The position numbers and the translations under genes were made by a program. Below the pieces are notes generated by a model. That model had not been told where the DNA came from. It worked only from the letters and a program-made list of their open reading frames with translations, and did no database searches. Positions 16,081 to 25,169 of a stretch of DNA of 33,783 nucleotides are shown here, piece by piece (position 1 is the stretch's first letter; every line of letters begins with the position of its first letter). Origin of the DNA: Planctomycetaceae bacterium (GTDB lineage: Bacteria > Planctomycetota > Planctomycetia > Pirellulales > Pirellulaceae); assembly GCA_005778405.1 (NCBI GenBank), contig SXOA01000001.1, forward strand, positions 1-33,783, in the 5' to 3' direction.

Positions 16081-16154
16081 GGTGGCACGCCCACTGCCTT
16101 GAGTGGGCGTGTATTTCGCGCCTCACGCTCACGTAAAGCCATGAGCGTGCCACC
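16081..16154. repeat. Double-hairpin intergenic element with complementary ends
   Basis: Two hairpins stand side by side. CACGCCCACT (16086-16095) pairs with AGTGGGCGTG (16102-16111) around a 6-base loop. CACGCTCA (16124-16131) pairs with TGAGCGTG (16142-16149). The outer ends GGTGGCACGC (16081-16090) and GCGTGCCACC (16145-16154) are also exact complements, allowing an alternative long-range fold. It occupies the 206-base gap between the divergent thioesterase and ABC genes, where no small gene is apparent. Confidence 0.65.
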
Positions 16155-16259
16155 CACAACGCGGTCGCTATAAGCCGCAAAGCTTGCCCATTTTTTGACG
16201 GGAAAGCTCCGCTGGTAGCCGGCACACCCTTTTCAATGGTTTCGGATTGGGGGATAACG

Positions 16260-17027
16260 ATGTATTCCCCTGTTTCGCTCCTTATGGGCGGCATCATGTT
16301 TGTTCTCGAAACCCGTTCCCTAAGAAAGTCGTTTGGTGAAGGCGAAGCCGCCGTGGAGGCCCTGCGGGGGGTCGATTTGGGGGTTCAGCAAGGTGAACTG
16401 CTAGCGATTATGGGGCGCTCGGGGTCGGGAAAGAGTACCCTTCTCACGTTGCTCGGGGGAGTCGATGTCCCCACCTCCGGCCAAGTGCTCTTGGAAGGGG
16501 TCGATCTGGCTACCATGACCGACGACCAGCGGACCCTCATCCGCCGCCGTCGCATCGGCTTTATCTTCCAGCAATTCAATCTTTTGCCCATCTTAACGGC
16601 CGAAGAGAATGTTTCTTTGCCACTCGAACTGGACGGAATTTCGGGTCCGGAGGCCAGTAAGCGGGCCACTGAAAAGTTAGAGATGGTGGGGCTGGCCAAT
16701 CGCAAGTCGCACATCCCCGGCAAAATGTCCGGCGGTGAACAGCAGCGAGTGGCCATCGCCCGAGCCCTCGCCATCGAGCCCACTTTTCTGCTCGCGGATG
16801 AGCCAACCGGAAACCTCGACACTTCCAACAGCAAACGAGTGATGGCCCTCCTTCGCAAGCTCGTCGAGGATCATCAGCAGACAATCGTGATGGTCACGCA
16901 CGATCCAGCCGTTTCTGCCCAGGCGGACCGGATCATCCACCTGCTCGACGGCCAGGTGGAGCGGGAGGAAATCCGGCGCGAGCGGCGGAGCGACTCCGCC
17001 CAACTGGCGGAGGCACGCCCGCGATGA
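16260..17027 (+). CDS. ABC transporter ATP-binding protein, MacB/LolD type
   Basis: A 255-residue ATPase with Walker A GRSGSGKST, Q-loop FIFQQFNLLP, signature MSGGEQQR, Walker B FLLADEPTGNLD and switch histidine THD. The LxxLTAEENVxLPL segment is typical of the MacB/LolD/FtsE group, which drives FtsX-type permeases that act on the periplasmic side (lipoprotein release, efflux, mechanotransmission) rather than on a through-membrane substrate. The ATG at 16260 follows GGGGGA by 5 bases; ATGs at 16284 and 16296 are possible. The stop overlaps the permease start (ATGA), showing translational coupling. A charged tail after the switch region (REEIRRERRSD) is variable. Confidence 0.92.
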   Translation: MYSPVSLLMGGIMFVLETRSLRKSFGEGEAAVEALRGVDLGVQQGELLAIMGRSGSGKSTLLTLLGGVDVPTSGQVLLEGVDLATMTDDQRTLIRRRRIGFIFQQFNLLPILTAEENVSLPLELDGISGPEASKRATEKLEMVGLANRKSHIPGKMSGGEQQRVAIARALAIEPTFLLADEPTGNLDTSNSKRVMALLRKLVEDHQQTIVMVTHDPAVSAQADRIIHLLDGQVEREEIRRERRSDSAQLAEARPR

Positions 17028-19630
17028 GCCTCCGCCGCTTCAGCCTGCGGGCGATGTACTCCCGCCCCGGCCGCACCATTCTGACCATCGCCAGCATCGT
17101 CATCGGCGTGGCGGCGGTTGTGGCGGTGACCATGGTCACCGCCACCACACGCGAATCGTACCAAGTCATGTTCGCGGCTGTTCGCGGCAAGGCTTCGCTG
17201 GAAATAGTTGCTCAGAACACCGGCCCGATTCCTGATGACTTGGTTGCGAAAGTGGCCGCGCTAGAGGGCGTGGAAGGGGCGATCCCCTTGGTTCAAAAGA
17301 CCAATCGACTCACCAAGCAGATCACCGAAGAGGAGAAAAAAACAGTCGTCGTTCAGATCCTGGGGATCGATCCGGAGAAGGACAAACTGGTCCGCGATCT
17401 GACATTGGTGGAAGGGCGACTGCTTGCACCGGATGATGGCGACAAGATTCTGCTCGAAGCAGAATTTGCGCGCTATTTGAATTTTAAGGTAGGAGACAAC
17501 CTTCGCCTGATTACAGGAGGCTCCAAAGAATTTGAGGTCGTCGGCTTGGTCAGGATGAGCGACGGAGGAGCGTTGACGCAAACCGGCCTCGTATTCATGC
17601 CGGTCAAGCGAGCGACCCTGCGCTTTATGAGAAAGGGGGAGATCACCACCGTCCAAGTCGTTGCCAAGAAGGGAAGCGATCTCAAAAACTTGCAAGCTGC
17701 CATTCGTCCCCTGCTCGAAAAGGGACAAGAAGTCCGCGAGCCCAAGGGAGGTGCGCAGGTTCTGGAAGAAACACTACTCTCCACGGAACAGGGGCTCACG
17801 CTCACAACCGCCTTTACTCTGCTACTCTCGGCATTCATTATTCTCAACACGTTTTTGATGAACGTGGGAGAGCGCCGCCGCCAACTGGCTATCATGCGAG
17901 CCGTTGGAGCGACGCGCGATCAGATTGCCTGGATGCTGGTTGGCGAGAGCCTGTTTTTGGCGGCGATCGGTACGGCCCTCGGAATCATGATCGGACTGGC
18001 GCTCGGTTATGGCACGGTCACGGCACTTTCGCAACTTCTCGACATTTCTCTGCCGTCTCCAATTCAGTTCATGCTGAAGCCAGATCCGTATGTCTGGGCT
18101 GTGGTTGTCGGATTTGTGGTGTCGTTGATCGGGGCTCTTTTTCCGACATTGCGGGCTTGGAAGGTTTCTCCGCTGGAAGGGCTCAGCTACGTTTCCGCGC
18201 AGGACATGACCAGCGTTCCTCGTTCTCACATACTCCTAGGCCTCTTTGTCATGGCGGCGGGAGGAATCGCCATTTATCTCGGCGTTGAGGGAATCTTGTC
18301 GATTGAACTTTCCCAGTACGGCGCAGTCGCGCTGCTCATCGGCATCGTACTCGCGTATCCGATTGTGCTGGTCCCCTTGTCGCATGCAGCGTCGCTGTTT
18401 ACAAAGTGGCGTCGCCGCGTGGAAACCAATCTGGCTCTGAAGCAAATCCTGCGGCATCGCGGCAGAACGTCACTTACGGTAGGAGTGCTGTTCATTGCGG
18501 GGGCCACTGGGGTCGCTATGGCGCACTCCATTCTGGACAACGTTCGAAATCTCAAGGAATGGTACCGCAAGGCACTCGTGGGGGACTATTACATTCGCGG
18601 CATGCTCCCCTCCATGGAGACGGGCTTGTCATTTGATCTGCCAGAAGCGCTCGAGCCTCCACTGACCTCGCTGGTGAAGACCGGTGAAATCTCTTATCTG
18701 GACCGGGTCAAAATGATTGCCGCGGAAGCCAAAGTCGTGAAACGAAATGGTGCTGTGGACGAGACCAAGGAAATTCCCGAAGAACTCAACATTGTGTTGG
18801 TCATCCGCCAGTTTCACGAGCCCAACAAAACTCCCTTCGACCTCATTTCTCCCAAGGACAGCAAAGAACGCCAAGCCATTCTAGACCGCATGAGCCAGGG
18901 AGAGGTCGTGATTGGAAATATTGCGGCTGCCAGGCTGCAAGTCGGAACCGGAGACACGCTGGAAATTGGTGGCAGTGAGGGTCGCCACGAAGTGCGTGTC
19001 TGCGGCGTCACCAACGACTATCTGGCGGCCGGTGTGACGCTGTACATGGACTGGGAGTCTGCCCGGCGGACGATGAACACGGAGGGGGTCGATGGATACA
19101 TCATTCGGGCCAATCCGGTGGAGTTGCTCGCCCTCAAACCAAAATTGGCCGCGATCTGCAACGAGCACGATGTACTCCTCAATTCTCAGGCGGAGATCGG
19201 CCAGCGAATCAACCAGATCAGCAACGGCATCTCCTTCTGTTTGTGGGGACTGATTTTCCTGAGCTTCATTGTGGCCGCCTTCGGCGTGGTCAACACGCTT
19301 TCCATGAACGTCTTGGAGCAAACCCGTGAACTGGGGCTGCTCCGCATCGTCGCCATGACGCGGGTGCAGGTCCGGCGGACGATTTCCATCCAGGCCCTGA
19401 TTATCGGCGCGGTGGGGCTAGTTCCAGGAATCATGTTTGGCTTGGGAGTTGCCTATGTCATCAACTTGGCCATGGAGCCGTCCTACGGCCGCCCCATTGA
19501 GTTTACGCTGCATCCTGGGCTGATGCTGTTCGCTCTTGCCGGTTCCATGCTCATCACCTGGATTGCGGCCGTCATTCCCGCCCAGCGGGCGGCTGGCGTG
19601 GATCTGGCCCAGGCTCTGCATTACGAGTGA
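17024..19630 (+). CDS. ABC transporter permease with two FtsX domains
   Basis: The 868-residue permease starts inside the stop codon of the ATPase gene. It has a first transmembrane helix (about 18-40) followed by a periplasmic MacB_PCD-like domain and then an FtsX core (GERRRQLAIMRAVGATRDQI and three helices, about 270-395). A second unit follows: helices near 405-465, another helix and periplasmic domain (about 490-730), and a second FtsX core (LEQTRELGLLRIVAMTRVQV, about 745-868). Fused two-FtsX permeases work as a single polypeptide with one ATPase. Substrate is unknown; lipoprotein or lipid handling at the envelope is the common theme in related systems. Confidence 0.9.
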   Translation: MSLRRFSLRAMYSRPGRTILTIASIVIGVAAVVAVTMVTATTRESYQVMFAAVRGKASLEIVAQNTGPIPDDLVAKVAALEGVEGAIPLVQKTNRLTKQITEEEKKTVVVQILGIDPEKDKLVRDLTLVEGRLLAPDDGDKILLEAEFARYLNFKVGDNLRLITGGSKEFEVVGLVRMSDGGALTQTGLVFMPVKRATLRFMRKGEITTVQVVAKKGSDLKNLQAAIRPLLEKGQEVREPKGGAQVLEETLLSTEQGLTLTTAFTLLLSAFIILNTFLMNVGERRRQLAIMRAVGATRDQIAWMLVGESLFLAAIGTALGIMIGLALGYGTVTALSQLLDISLPSPIQFMLKPDPYVWAVVVGFVVSLIGALFPTLRAWKVSPLEGLSYVSAQDMTSVPRSHILLGLFVMAAGGIAIYLGVEGILSIELSQYGAVALLIGIVLAYPIVLVPLSHAASLFTKWRRRVETNLALKQILRHRGRTSLTVGVLFIAGATGVAMAHSILDNVRNLKEWYRKALVGDYYIRGMLPSMETGLSFDLPEALEPPLTSLVKTGEISYLDRVKMIAAEAKVVKRNGAVDETKEIPEELNIVLVIRQFHEPNKTPFDLISPKDSKERQAILDRMSQGEVVIGNIAAARLQVGTGDTLEIGGSEGRHEVRVCGVTNDYLAAGVTLYMDWESARRTMNTEGVDGYIIRANPVELLALKPKLAAICNEHDVLLNSQAEIGQRINQISNGISFCLWGLIFLSFIVAAFGVVNTLSMNVLEQTRELGLLRIVAMTRVQVRRTISIQALIIGAVGLVPGIMFGLGVAYVINLAMEPSYGRPIEFTLHPGLMLFALAGSMLITWIAAVIPAQRAAGVDLAQALHYE

Positions 19631-19666
19631 GATTCGAGGGAGCGCCGCGAACAGTGGCGAATCGCC

Positions 19667-20161
19667 ATGCTTTCCGACCCGGCCCGCGAGACCCTTCGCC
19701 CTTTGGTGATGACGCTGCGGATTATTGTGATTGCCCTGGCAATGGGGGTGATCTTCTTTGGCATCTTTGCGGCAGTGCAAAACGCTGAAAAGCCACTGGC
19801 GCTGGGGACGAAGATGAATTACCTGTTTCTGGCGATTGCCGGACCGATGTTTTTGGCCGGCTTTGTGGTGCCGCGATTGCTGCCCATGCGCGCGGCGACT
19901 TCAGAGGCAGGTGCAGCGGCTGCCGTTAAAGCTATCTTCGACCCGATTCAGACCGCGACGATCGTCGGCTGCGCGCTGTTTGAGGCTGCCGCGTTCGCCA
20001 ACCTGTTCGTTTATCTCCAAGAGGGGGAGCTCGTTCACCTGGCCATCAGCGGCATCGCACTGCTTTGTATCCTGGCCCACTTTCCCATTCCCGGCCGCAT
20101 CGAGCAGCGGATTGAGGAACAATTGCAAGCCCGGCGCGACGAGCAGCAGTTCAAGACCTAG
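19667..20161 (+). CDS. Small four-helix membrane protein, unknown function
   Basis: A 164-residue protein with four predicted transmembrane helices (about 15-37, 50-71, 95-116, 121-140) and a charged cytoplasmic tail rich in Glu, Arg and Gln (from about 144). I do not recognise a named family. It sits 36 bases after the ABC permease and 14 bases before the flavoprotein, all on the plus strand, so it is probably part of that operon. The start has no strong ribosome-binding site; an ATG 14 codons later would shorten only the N-terminal tail. Confidence 0.75.
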   Translation: MLSDPARETLRPLVMTLRIIVIALAMGVIFFGIFAAVQNAEKPLALGTKMNYLFLAIAGPMFLAGFVVPRLLPMRAATSEAGAAAAVKAIFDPIQTATIVGCALFEAAAFANLFVYLQEGELVHLAISGIALLCILAHFPIPGRIEQRIEEQLQARRDEQQFKT

Positions 20162-20175
20162 CAGCCCAGGATCTC

Positions 20176-21471
20176 ATGGCCGTCGACACGCCCGCAAAAA
20201 TCGCCATTCTCGGCGCTGGCCCTATCGGACTTGAGGCCGCGCTCTACGCGCGGGTCTTGGGTTACGACGTGGCGATTTACGAGGCCGGCCCTCGCGTTGC
20301 CGAAGCGGTTTGCCAGTGGGGGCATGTGAAGATGTTTACGCCCTTTGGCATGAACCGCTCGCCGCTGGGGCTGACGGCCCTGAGAGCGCAGGATGAAACC
20401 TATGCTCCGCCATTGGACGATGAGCTGCTCACTGGACACGAATGGGTGGAGCGATATTTGGCACCGCTTGCCCAGTCCGACCTTCTGGCGGACCATCTGC
20501 TGCTGAGCACCAAGGTAATCAGAGTTGGCAAGGGAGAGATTCACAAGGACGAGATGCCGGGGCACGAGGACCGGGGAGATTGGCCGTTCCGCCTGTTGGT
20601 GCGCGGTCCCGATGGCATCGAGAGACTCGATGAAGCGGATTTGGTAATTGACGCCACCGGTGTTTTCGCCGCTGAGCCCAAGTGGTGCGGGTACGGCGGA
20701 ATCCCGGCCGTCGGCGAGACGGGCTTGCGCAAGCGAGACGCCATTGAATGTCGGCTGCCGGAGATTCTGGGCAAGGACCGCAGCCGCTATGCGGGCAAGC
20801 ATACGCTGCTCATCGGCGCGGGCTATTCGGCTGCAACCAATGCCGTCGCCCTGGCGACGCTCATTCGAGACGCGCCGGGCACGCGCGTCACTTGGATTAC
20901 CCGCGGCGAAGGGCCAGCCGCAGCTGGCGGACCGATGGCTCTCATCGCTGGCGACCGGCTGCCCGAGCGGGAACGGCTTGCGCGCGAGGCCAATGCGTTG
21001 GCTGGCGATTCGAGTAGCGGCATCACTTTTTGGCCGGGCAATGTGGTGGAAGCGATCGAGGAGACGGGCAGTGGAGAGAATCCGTCGTTCCCGGTTCTGC
21101 TCGCCGGACCGCAGGAAGGAATACACACGTTCGACCGTATCATCGCCAACGTCGGCTTCACCCCCGATCGCAGCCTGTACGAAGAGCTGCAAGTCCATGA
21201 GTGTTACGCTTCCTTCGGCCCCATGAGGCTGGCCGCGGCCCTATCGGGCAGTGCCTCGGGCGATTGCCTGGATCAGAAGACGTGTGGGCCCAAGACGCTG
21301 CAGAGTCCGGAGCCCAATTTCTATATTCTGGGGGCCAAGAGTTATGGTCGCAAAGCCAACTTTCTGCTGTCGGTCGGCCTGGAACAAATCCGCGAGGTGT
21401 TTTCCATGATTGGGGACCGGGAGACGCTGAATTTGTATGGCAGTGGGGTAGGCTTCCAGCCTGCCCAGTAA
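20176..21471 (+). CDS. FAD/NAD(P)-binding flavoprotein (monooxygenase or disulfide-reductase-like)
   Basis: A 431-residue protein with an N-terminal FAD Rossmann motif GAGPIG (13-18), an IYEAGPR strand end that binds the FAD ribose, the DATGVF motif (159-164) and a second dinucleotide motif GAGYSAATNA (214-223). This two-fold layout fits flavin-containing monooxygenases and related thioredoxin-reductase-like enzymes; no CxxC redox pair is evident. Substrate unknown. AGGA lies 6 bases before the ATG. The last residues (VGFQPAQ) and the TAA stop are encoded by the left arm of an intergenic palindrome, so the native C-terminus was probably altered when the repeat arrived. Confidence 0.82.
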   Translation: MAVDTPAKIAILGAGPIGLEAALYARVLGYDVAIYEAGPRVAEAVCQWGHVKMFTPFGMNRSPLGLTALRAQDETYAPPLDDELLTGHEWVERYLAPLAQSDLLADHLLLSTKVIRVGKGEIHKDEMPGHEDRGDWPFRLLVRGPDGIERLDEADLVIDATGVFAAEPKWCGYGGIPAVGETGLRKRDAIECRLPEILGKDRSRYAGKHTLLIGAGYSAATNAVALATLIRDAPGTRVTWITRGEGPAAAGGPMALIAGDRLPERERLAREANALAGDSSSGITFWPGNVVEAIEETGSGENPSFPVLLAGPQEGIHTFDRIIANVGFTPDRSLYEELQVHECYASFGPMRLAAALSGSASGDCLDQKTCGPKTLQSPEPNFYILGAKSYGRKANFLLSVGLEQIREVFSMIGDRETLNLYGSGVGFQPAQ

Positions 21472-21522
21472 AATAAACTCGCGAAGATGCAGATTACTGG
21501 GCAGACTGGAAGCCTACCCCAC
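21443..21522. repeat. Long palindrome, family B copy 1, spanning two gene ends
   Basis: The arms 21443-21471 and 21494-21522 are complementary in 28 of 29 positions around a 22-base loop. The core reads GTGGGGTAGGCTTCCAGCCT in the left arm. The same core forms both arms of 25106-25167. The element contains the stop codons of the plus-strand flavoprotein (TAA 21469-21471) and the minus-strand esterase (TAG 21514-21516). In RNA it would be a very stable hairpin and probably terminates or protects both transcripts. Confidence 0.85.
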
Positions 21523-22251
21523 GCGCCTTCGCTCCTGCCCCAGCCGTTCGACGATGAATTCCAGCGCCCGCGAGGCCATCTTGTTGTAGTAGTCAAACCC
21601 GTGGCCACCGCCGGTCGTTTCCAGATCACAGACGTACGGCACGCCCAGCGAGTAGAGCTTCATTCGCAGCCGGTCGGCACTTTCCCACCAGCGATAATCC
21701 TCGGGATCGCAGCAGAAGAACTGATGCCGCGGCCAATTGAGGGGATGGATGTGGAGTGTGGCAGAGTCCTGCCGGGCCGCTTCAGGGTCGGGGTACATTT
21801 GTGGAATCGTCTCGTCCCCTTCGTTGTACCGCAATTGGAAATCGATGGCCGGCGAGATGGCCGCGGCGATGGGGAACTTGTCGGGGAACTTGTAAGAAAA
21901 ACGGAGTGCTCCCTGGCCCCCCATGCTTGTTCCCAGCAATGGAATTCGCGGTGGGCTCGCACCGAGTTCTTGTTCCACGAACGGCACTATGTTCTCCAGC
22001 AAATGCCTCTGAGCGGAAATGGTGGCGTCAAACTCCCGGCAAATCTTGTCTGTCCACCAGCTTCGCTTTGTAAACGGCACGACCACCGCCAGCCCGTGTT
22101 TGTCGAACTGATCGAGGAACGGCTGCTGGTCGTTCAGCCGGTTTTGATGCACGCCGTGCAAATAGATGACGGCATCTCCATGCTCATTCCGCCGTGGCGG
22201 CAGATAGACATCCACGGGGTGGCCGGCGACGGTGTGAGTGGACCAAGGCAT
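21514..22251 (-). CDS. Alpha/beta-hydrolase, esterase-D-like
   Basis: A 245-residue alpha/beta-hydrolase with an oxyanion segment YLHG (30-33), the nucleophile elbow GTSMGG (Ser109) and the histidine in GGGHGFDYY (His217); Asp182 or Asp185 in CCDPEDYRWW is the probable acid. It resembles esterase D / S-formylglutathione hydrolase-like enzymes with a compact lid, without a signal peptide. It lies 17 bases after the molybdopterin subunit gene on the same strand, so it is likely the last gene of that operon and may hydrolyse a related ester or lactone. Its final codons and stop are inside the palindrome. Confidence 0.82.
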   Translation of the reverse strand: MPWSTHTVAGHPVDVYLPPRRNEHGDAVIYLHGVHQNRLNDQQPFLDQFDKHGLAVVVPFTKRSWWTDKICREFDATISAQRHLLENIVPFVEQELGASPPRIPLLGTSMGGQGALRFSYKFPDKFPIAAAISPAIDFQLRYNEGDETIPQMYPDPEAARQDSATLHIHPLNWPRHQFFCCDPEDYRWWESADRLRMKLYSLGVPYVCDLETTGGGHGFDYYNKMASRALEFIVERLGQERRRVG

Positions 22252-22268
22252 GCAAGCAGGTACCGCCG

Positions 22269-24539
22269 CTACTTCGTGGAGAGGGCCTTCCAGACCTTTG
22301 GAGGCGACATTGGCAGCTCCGTAAACCGCAAGCCAGTGGCAGCATGAATTGCGTTGGCGACGGTGGCCGGGGGCGGGACAATGGGCGTTTCGCCGACACC
22401 GCGAACGCCAAAGGGATGCGACGGATTGGGAACTTCGACGATGATGGTCTCGATCATCGGCACATCCAGACTAGTGGGCATGCGGTAATCGAGAAAGCTG
22501 GCGTTCTTCATGCGGGACTGGTCGTCGAAAAAGTATTCTTCGTTCAGCGCCCAGCCGATGCCTTGCACGCTGCCACCTTGCATCTGCCCTTCGACGTAAC
22601 TGGGATGAACTGCCTTGCCTGCGTCCTGGATGGCGGTGTAGCGCAGAATTGTGACCTTGCCGGTCTCGGGATCAACCTCCACATCGCAAATGTGCGTACC
22701 GAAACCGTTCGTGGAACCTTCCGGCGAGACGGACGCGCGGCCGACGACCGGATCGAGCTTGGCACCGGGAATTTTTCCCGCCAGTTCCTTGAACGTGAGC
22801 GACTTGCCGTTGCTGCTGTATTTGCCGTTCTCGACCTTCACGGCAGCGGACTCGACGTCCCACAGAGCGGCGGCCCGCTGCTTCATCTGTTCTTGCAAGT
22901 CGAGCCCCAACTTGTATGCCGCCAAACCCGTGGCGAACGTCACGCGGCTGCCACCCGTGAGGAAGGTGTAGCCGACGCTGTCAGTATCGCCGACCTGGGG
23001 GCGAACGTCTTGGGCCGTGATGCCAAGCGTTTCGGCGAGCTGCATGGCGACACTGGTCCGCGTGCCGCCAATATCGGTAGAGCCTTCCACGAGTGTCACT
23101 GAGCCGTCGTCGTTCACGCTGGCCGAGCAACTCGATGCCCCGCCGATGTTGAACCAGAACCCACTGGCGATTCCGCGCCCTCGATTCTTGCCGGTGAGTT
23201 TCGACTTCCAATGATCGCTATTCTGGGCCGCCTTGAGCGTTTCGATAAAGCCAACCCGCGGATAAACGGGGCCATCCACGCGGCGAGTCCCTTCCTTCGC
23301 TGCATTCTTCAGCCGGAACTCAATCGGGTCCATCTTGAGCTTCGCGGCCAGCTCATCGATGACTTGCTCACAGGCAAAGGCGGCCTGAGTCGCGCCCGGC
23401 GCGCGATACGCCTGTGTATGCGGTTTGTTGTCGAGCACATCATAGCCGTCGACCTTGGCGTTGGGAAACTCGTAGCAACTAAAGACGCACATCGCGCCGG
23501 GGCCGATCACTCCGCCGGGGAACGCGCCGCAGTCGTAGGCCAGCCAGGCTTCTCCCGCGGTGATCGTGCCGTCCTTCTTCACGCCGATTTTCACCTTCGC
23601 ATAAGAACCTGGAGTGGGGCCAGTCCCTTCAAAGACCTCGTTGCGCTGCATGGAGAGCTTCACCGGCCGTCCACACCTGCGGCTGAGAAGGGCGGCCACC
23701 GGCTCCAGATAAACGGTGATTTTGCCGCCGAATCCGCCGCCGATTTCGCAGGGGACGACGACCACTTGCGAGACAGGGACTTGCAGCAACTCGGACACTT
23801 GCTGGCGGCAATTAAAGGATCCTTGTGTCGAAGTCCAGATTTTCAGGCGGTTGTCTTCGTTCCAGAGGGCGACCGACACGTGCGGCTCGATATAGCCTTG
23901 ATGGACGCTGGCAGTGCGGAATTCGCGCTCGACAATCACATCGGCCTGCTTGAAGCCTTCGGCGATGTTTCCCTGTTCAAACTGAATGTGCGTCGCGATA
24001 TTTGTCGGCTCGGTCCCCTTTTTTCCCATCGAATCCGTCCGGAGCGACGGCAGCAGGATGGGCGCATCGGGCTTCATTGCGTCGAGCACCCACGTGACCG
24101 AGGGCAGAATCTCGTATTCCACCTTAATCAGCCGGGCCGCTTCTTCCGCGATGGCGAGAGTTGTGGCCGCGACCGCAGCGACGGCATGTCCTTTGTAAAC
24201 GACCTTTCCCTTCGCCAGGCAGTTGTTGGCCAGGTGGTGAAGATTCACCGCCCCAGCTTCTCCCATGATGGCGAATTTCTCTTCGAGATTCGGCCAGTCC
24301 TCGCCGGTCACTACGGCGAGCACCCCCGGCAACTTGAGAGCCGCCGCCGTATAGATCGATTTGATCTTGGCGTGGGCGTGCGGGCTGCGAATGATCCTAC
24401 CCTGCGCCATATTTGGCAGTTGCAGGTCGGACGTATAAACCGCCTTACCCGTCACTTTATCTGCCCCATCATGCCGCACCGGCCGCTGGCCGAGGACGGA
24501 ATAGGATTTCTTGCCGAGGTAGAGGTCTTCAGTGGACAT
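22269..24539 (-). CDS. Xanthine dehydrogenase family protein, molybdopterin-binding (large) subunit
   Basis: The 756-residue catalytic subunit of a molybdenum hydroxylase binds the molybdopterin cofactor and hydroxylates the substrate with oxygen from water. Motifs seen are EIGGGFGGK (265-273), QAYRAPG (376-382) and the catalytic glutamate in RGVGETPIVPPP (Glu717). The active-site loop AYRAPG lacks the AYRCSF cysteine of Mo-Cu CO dehydrogenase, so this is a xanthine dehydrogenase/aldehyde oxidase-type enzyme. AAGGAA lies 8 bases before the ATG. It follows the 2Fe-2S subunit by 50 bases. No signal peptide is evident. Actual substrate is not readable from sequence. Confidence 0.92.
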   Translation of the reverse strand: MSTEDLYLGKKSYSVLGQRPVRHDGADKVTGKAVYTSDLQLPNMAQGRIIRSPHAHAKIKSIYTAAALKLPGVLAVVTGEDWPNLEEKFAIMGEAGAVNLHHLANNCLAKGKVVYKGHAVAAVAATTLAIAEEAARLIKVEYEILPSVTWVLDAMKPDAPILLPSLRTDSMGKKGTEPTNIATHIQFEQGNIAEGFKQADVIVEREFRTASVHQGYIEPHVSVALWNEDNRLKIWTSTQGSFNCRQQVSELLQVPVSQVVVVPCEIGGGFGGKITVYLEPVAALLSRRCGRPVKLSMQRNEVFEGTGPTPGSYAKVKIGVKKDGTITAGEAWLAYDCGAFPGGVIGPGAMCVFSCYEFPNAKVDGYDVLDNKPHTQAYRAPGATQAAFACEQVIDELAAKLKMDPIEFRLKNAAKEGTRRVDGPVYPRVGFIETLKAAQNSDHWKSKLTGKNRGRGIASGFWFNIGGASSCSASVNDDGSVTLVEGSTDIGGTRTSVAMQLAETLGITAQDVRPQVGDTDSVGYTFLTGGSRVTFATGLAAYKLGLDLQEQMKQRAAALWDVESAAVKVENGKYSSNGKSLTFKELAGKIPGAKLDPVVGRASVSPEGSTNGFGTHICDVEVDPETGKVTILRYTAIQDAGKAVHPSYVEGQMQGGSVQGIGWALNEEYFFDDQSRMKNASFLDYRMPTSLDVPMIETIIVEVPNPSHPFGVRGVGETPIVPPPATVANAIHAATGLRFTELPMSPPKVWKALSTK

Positions 24540-24589
24540 GTTCGATTCCTTGGATCAGTCGTGTTTCTTGAGGCGGCTGCAGCCATCCA

Positions 24590-25069
24590 TTATTTCGCCG
24601 CCAATTCCTTGGCCGCTTCCTGCACTGCTTTCACAATCTTGTCGTATCCCGTGCAGCGGCAAAGGTTGTTGGCCAGGTTGAAGCGGATGTCGTGCTCGCT
24701 GGGAGTGGGATTTTTGTCGAGCAGCGCCTTGGCGGTAACCAGAAAGCCGGGCGTGCAGATGCCGCACTGCAACGCGGCTCCTTCGAGGAAGCACTGTTGC
24801 AGTGGGTGAAGATGCCCTTCGCAGGCCATCCCTTCCACGGTTTCGATACTCGCCCCTTCGGCCTCGACGCCGAGTACCAGGCAGCTATTCACGGGAACAT
24901 CGTTGAGAAGCACCGTACAGGCACCGCAATTGCCGTTGTTGCAGCCTTCTTTCGCGCCGGTCAGCTTGAGCGTGTCCCGAAGGACTTCCAGTAAGCTCTC
25001 TCGCGGTTCGCAAAGGAACTCCGCCGGCTCATTGTTGACGGTGGTGGAAACGTGTGTTTTCTTGGCCAC
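24590..25069 (-). CDS. (2Fe-2S)-binding subunit of the molybdenum hydroxylase
   Basis: The 159-residue electron-transfer subunit carries two 2Fe-2S clusters: a plant-ferredoxin-type set (Cys43, 48, 51, 63 in CNNGNCGAC...C) and a helical-domain set (Cys102, 105, 137, 139 in CGICTPG and CRCTGY). It passes electrons from the molybdenum centre to the FAD subunit. The GTG at 25069 (reading VAKKTHV) was chosen because the longer open frame back to 25132 starts inside the palindrome and encodes repeat-derived residues MGRLEAYPT. The subunit order FAD, 2Fe-2S, Mo on this strand matches CoxMSL-type operons. Confidence 0.92.
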   Translation of the reverse strand: MAKKTHVSTTVNNEPAEFLCEPRESLLEVLRDTLKLTGAKEGCNNGNCGACTVLLNDVPVNSCLVLGVEAEGASIETVEGMACEGHLHPLQQCFLEGAALQCGICTPGFLVTAKALLDKNPTPSEHDIRFNLANNLCRCTGYDKIVKAVQEAAKELAAK

Positions 25070-25105
25070 TGGATTTGCCTGTCCTAAATGGTTGGTTTGC
25101 AACAA

Positions 25106-25167
25106 AGTGGGGTAGGCTTCCAGCCTGCCCATAAATCTTCTTGGGCAGGCTGGAAGCCTACCCCACT
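25106..25167. repeat. Long palindrome, family B copy 2, inside the hydroxylase operon
   Basis: Two perfectly complementary 26-base arms (25106-25131 and 25142-25167) flank a 10-base loop. The arm sequence is the same as in 21443-21522. It lies between the FAD subunit stop (3 bases away) and the 2Fe-2S subunit start, so in the mRNA a very stable hairpin separates the first gene from the others. It could set subunit ratios by attenuating transcription or by stabilising an mRNA end. Confidence 0.85.
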
Positions 25168-25169
25168 AG

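Noticed and set aside
22269..24539. Mo-Cu carbon monoxide dehydrogenase
   Set aside because: The active-site loop reads AYRAPG rather than the cysteine-containing AYRCSF.
23211..24809. 532-residue plus-strand frame opposite the molybdopterin subunit
   Set aside because: It lies antisense to a gene with complete family motifs and encodes low-complexity, unconserved sequence; it is a shadow of GC-rich coding DNA.
25070..25132. Longer start (MGRLEAYPT) for the 2Fe-2S subunit
   Set aside because: The extra residues are encoded by the arm of the palindrome and are not part of the family; the GTG at 25069 fits better.
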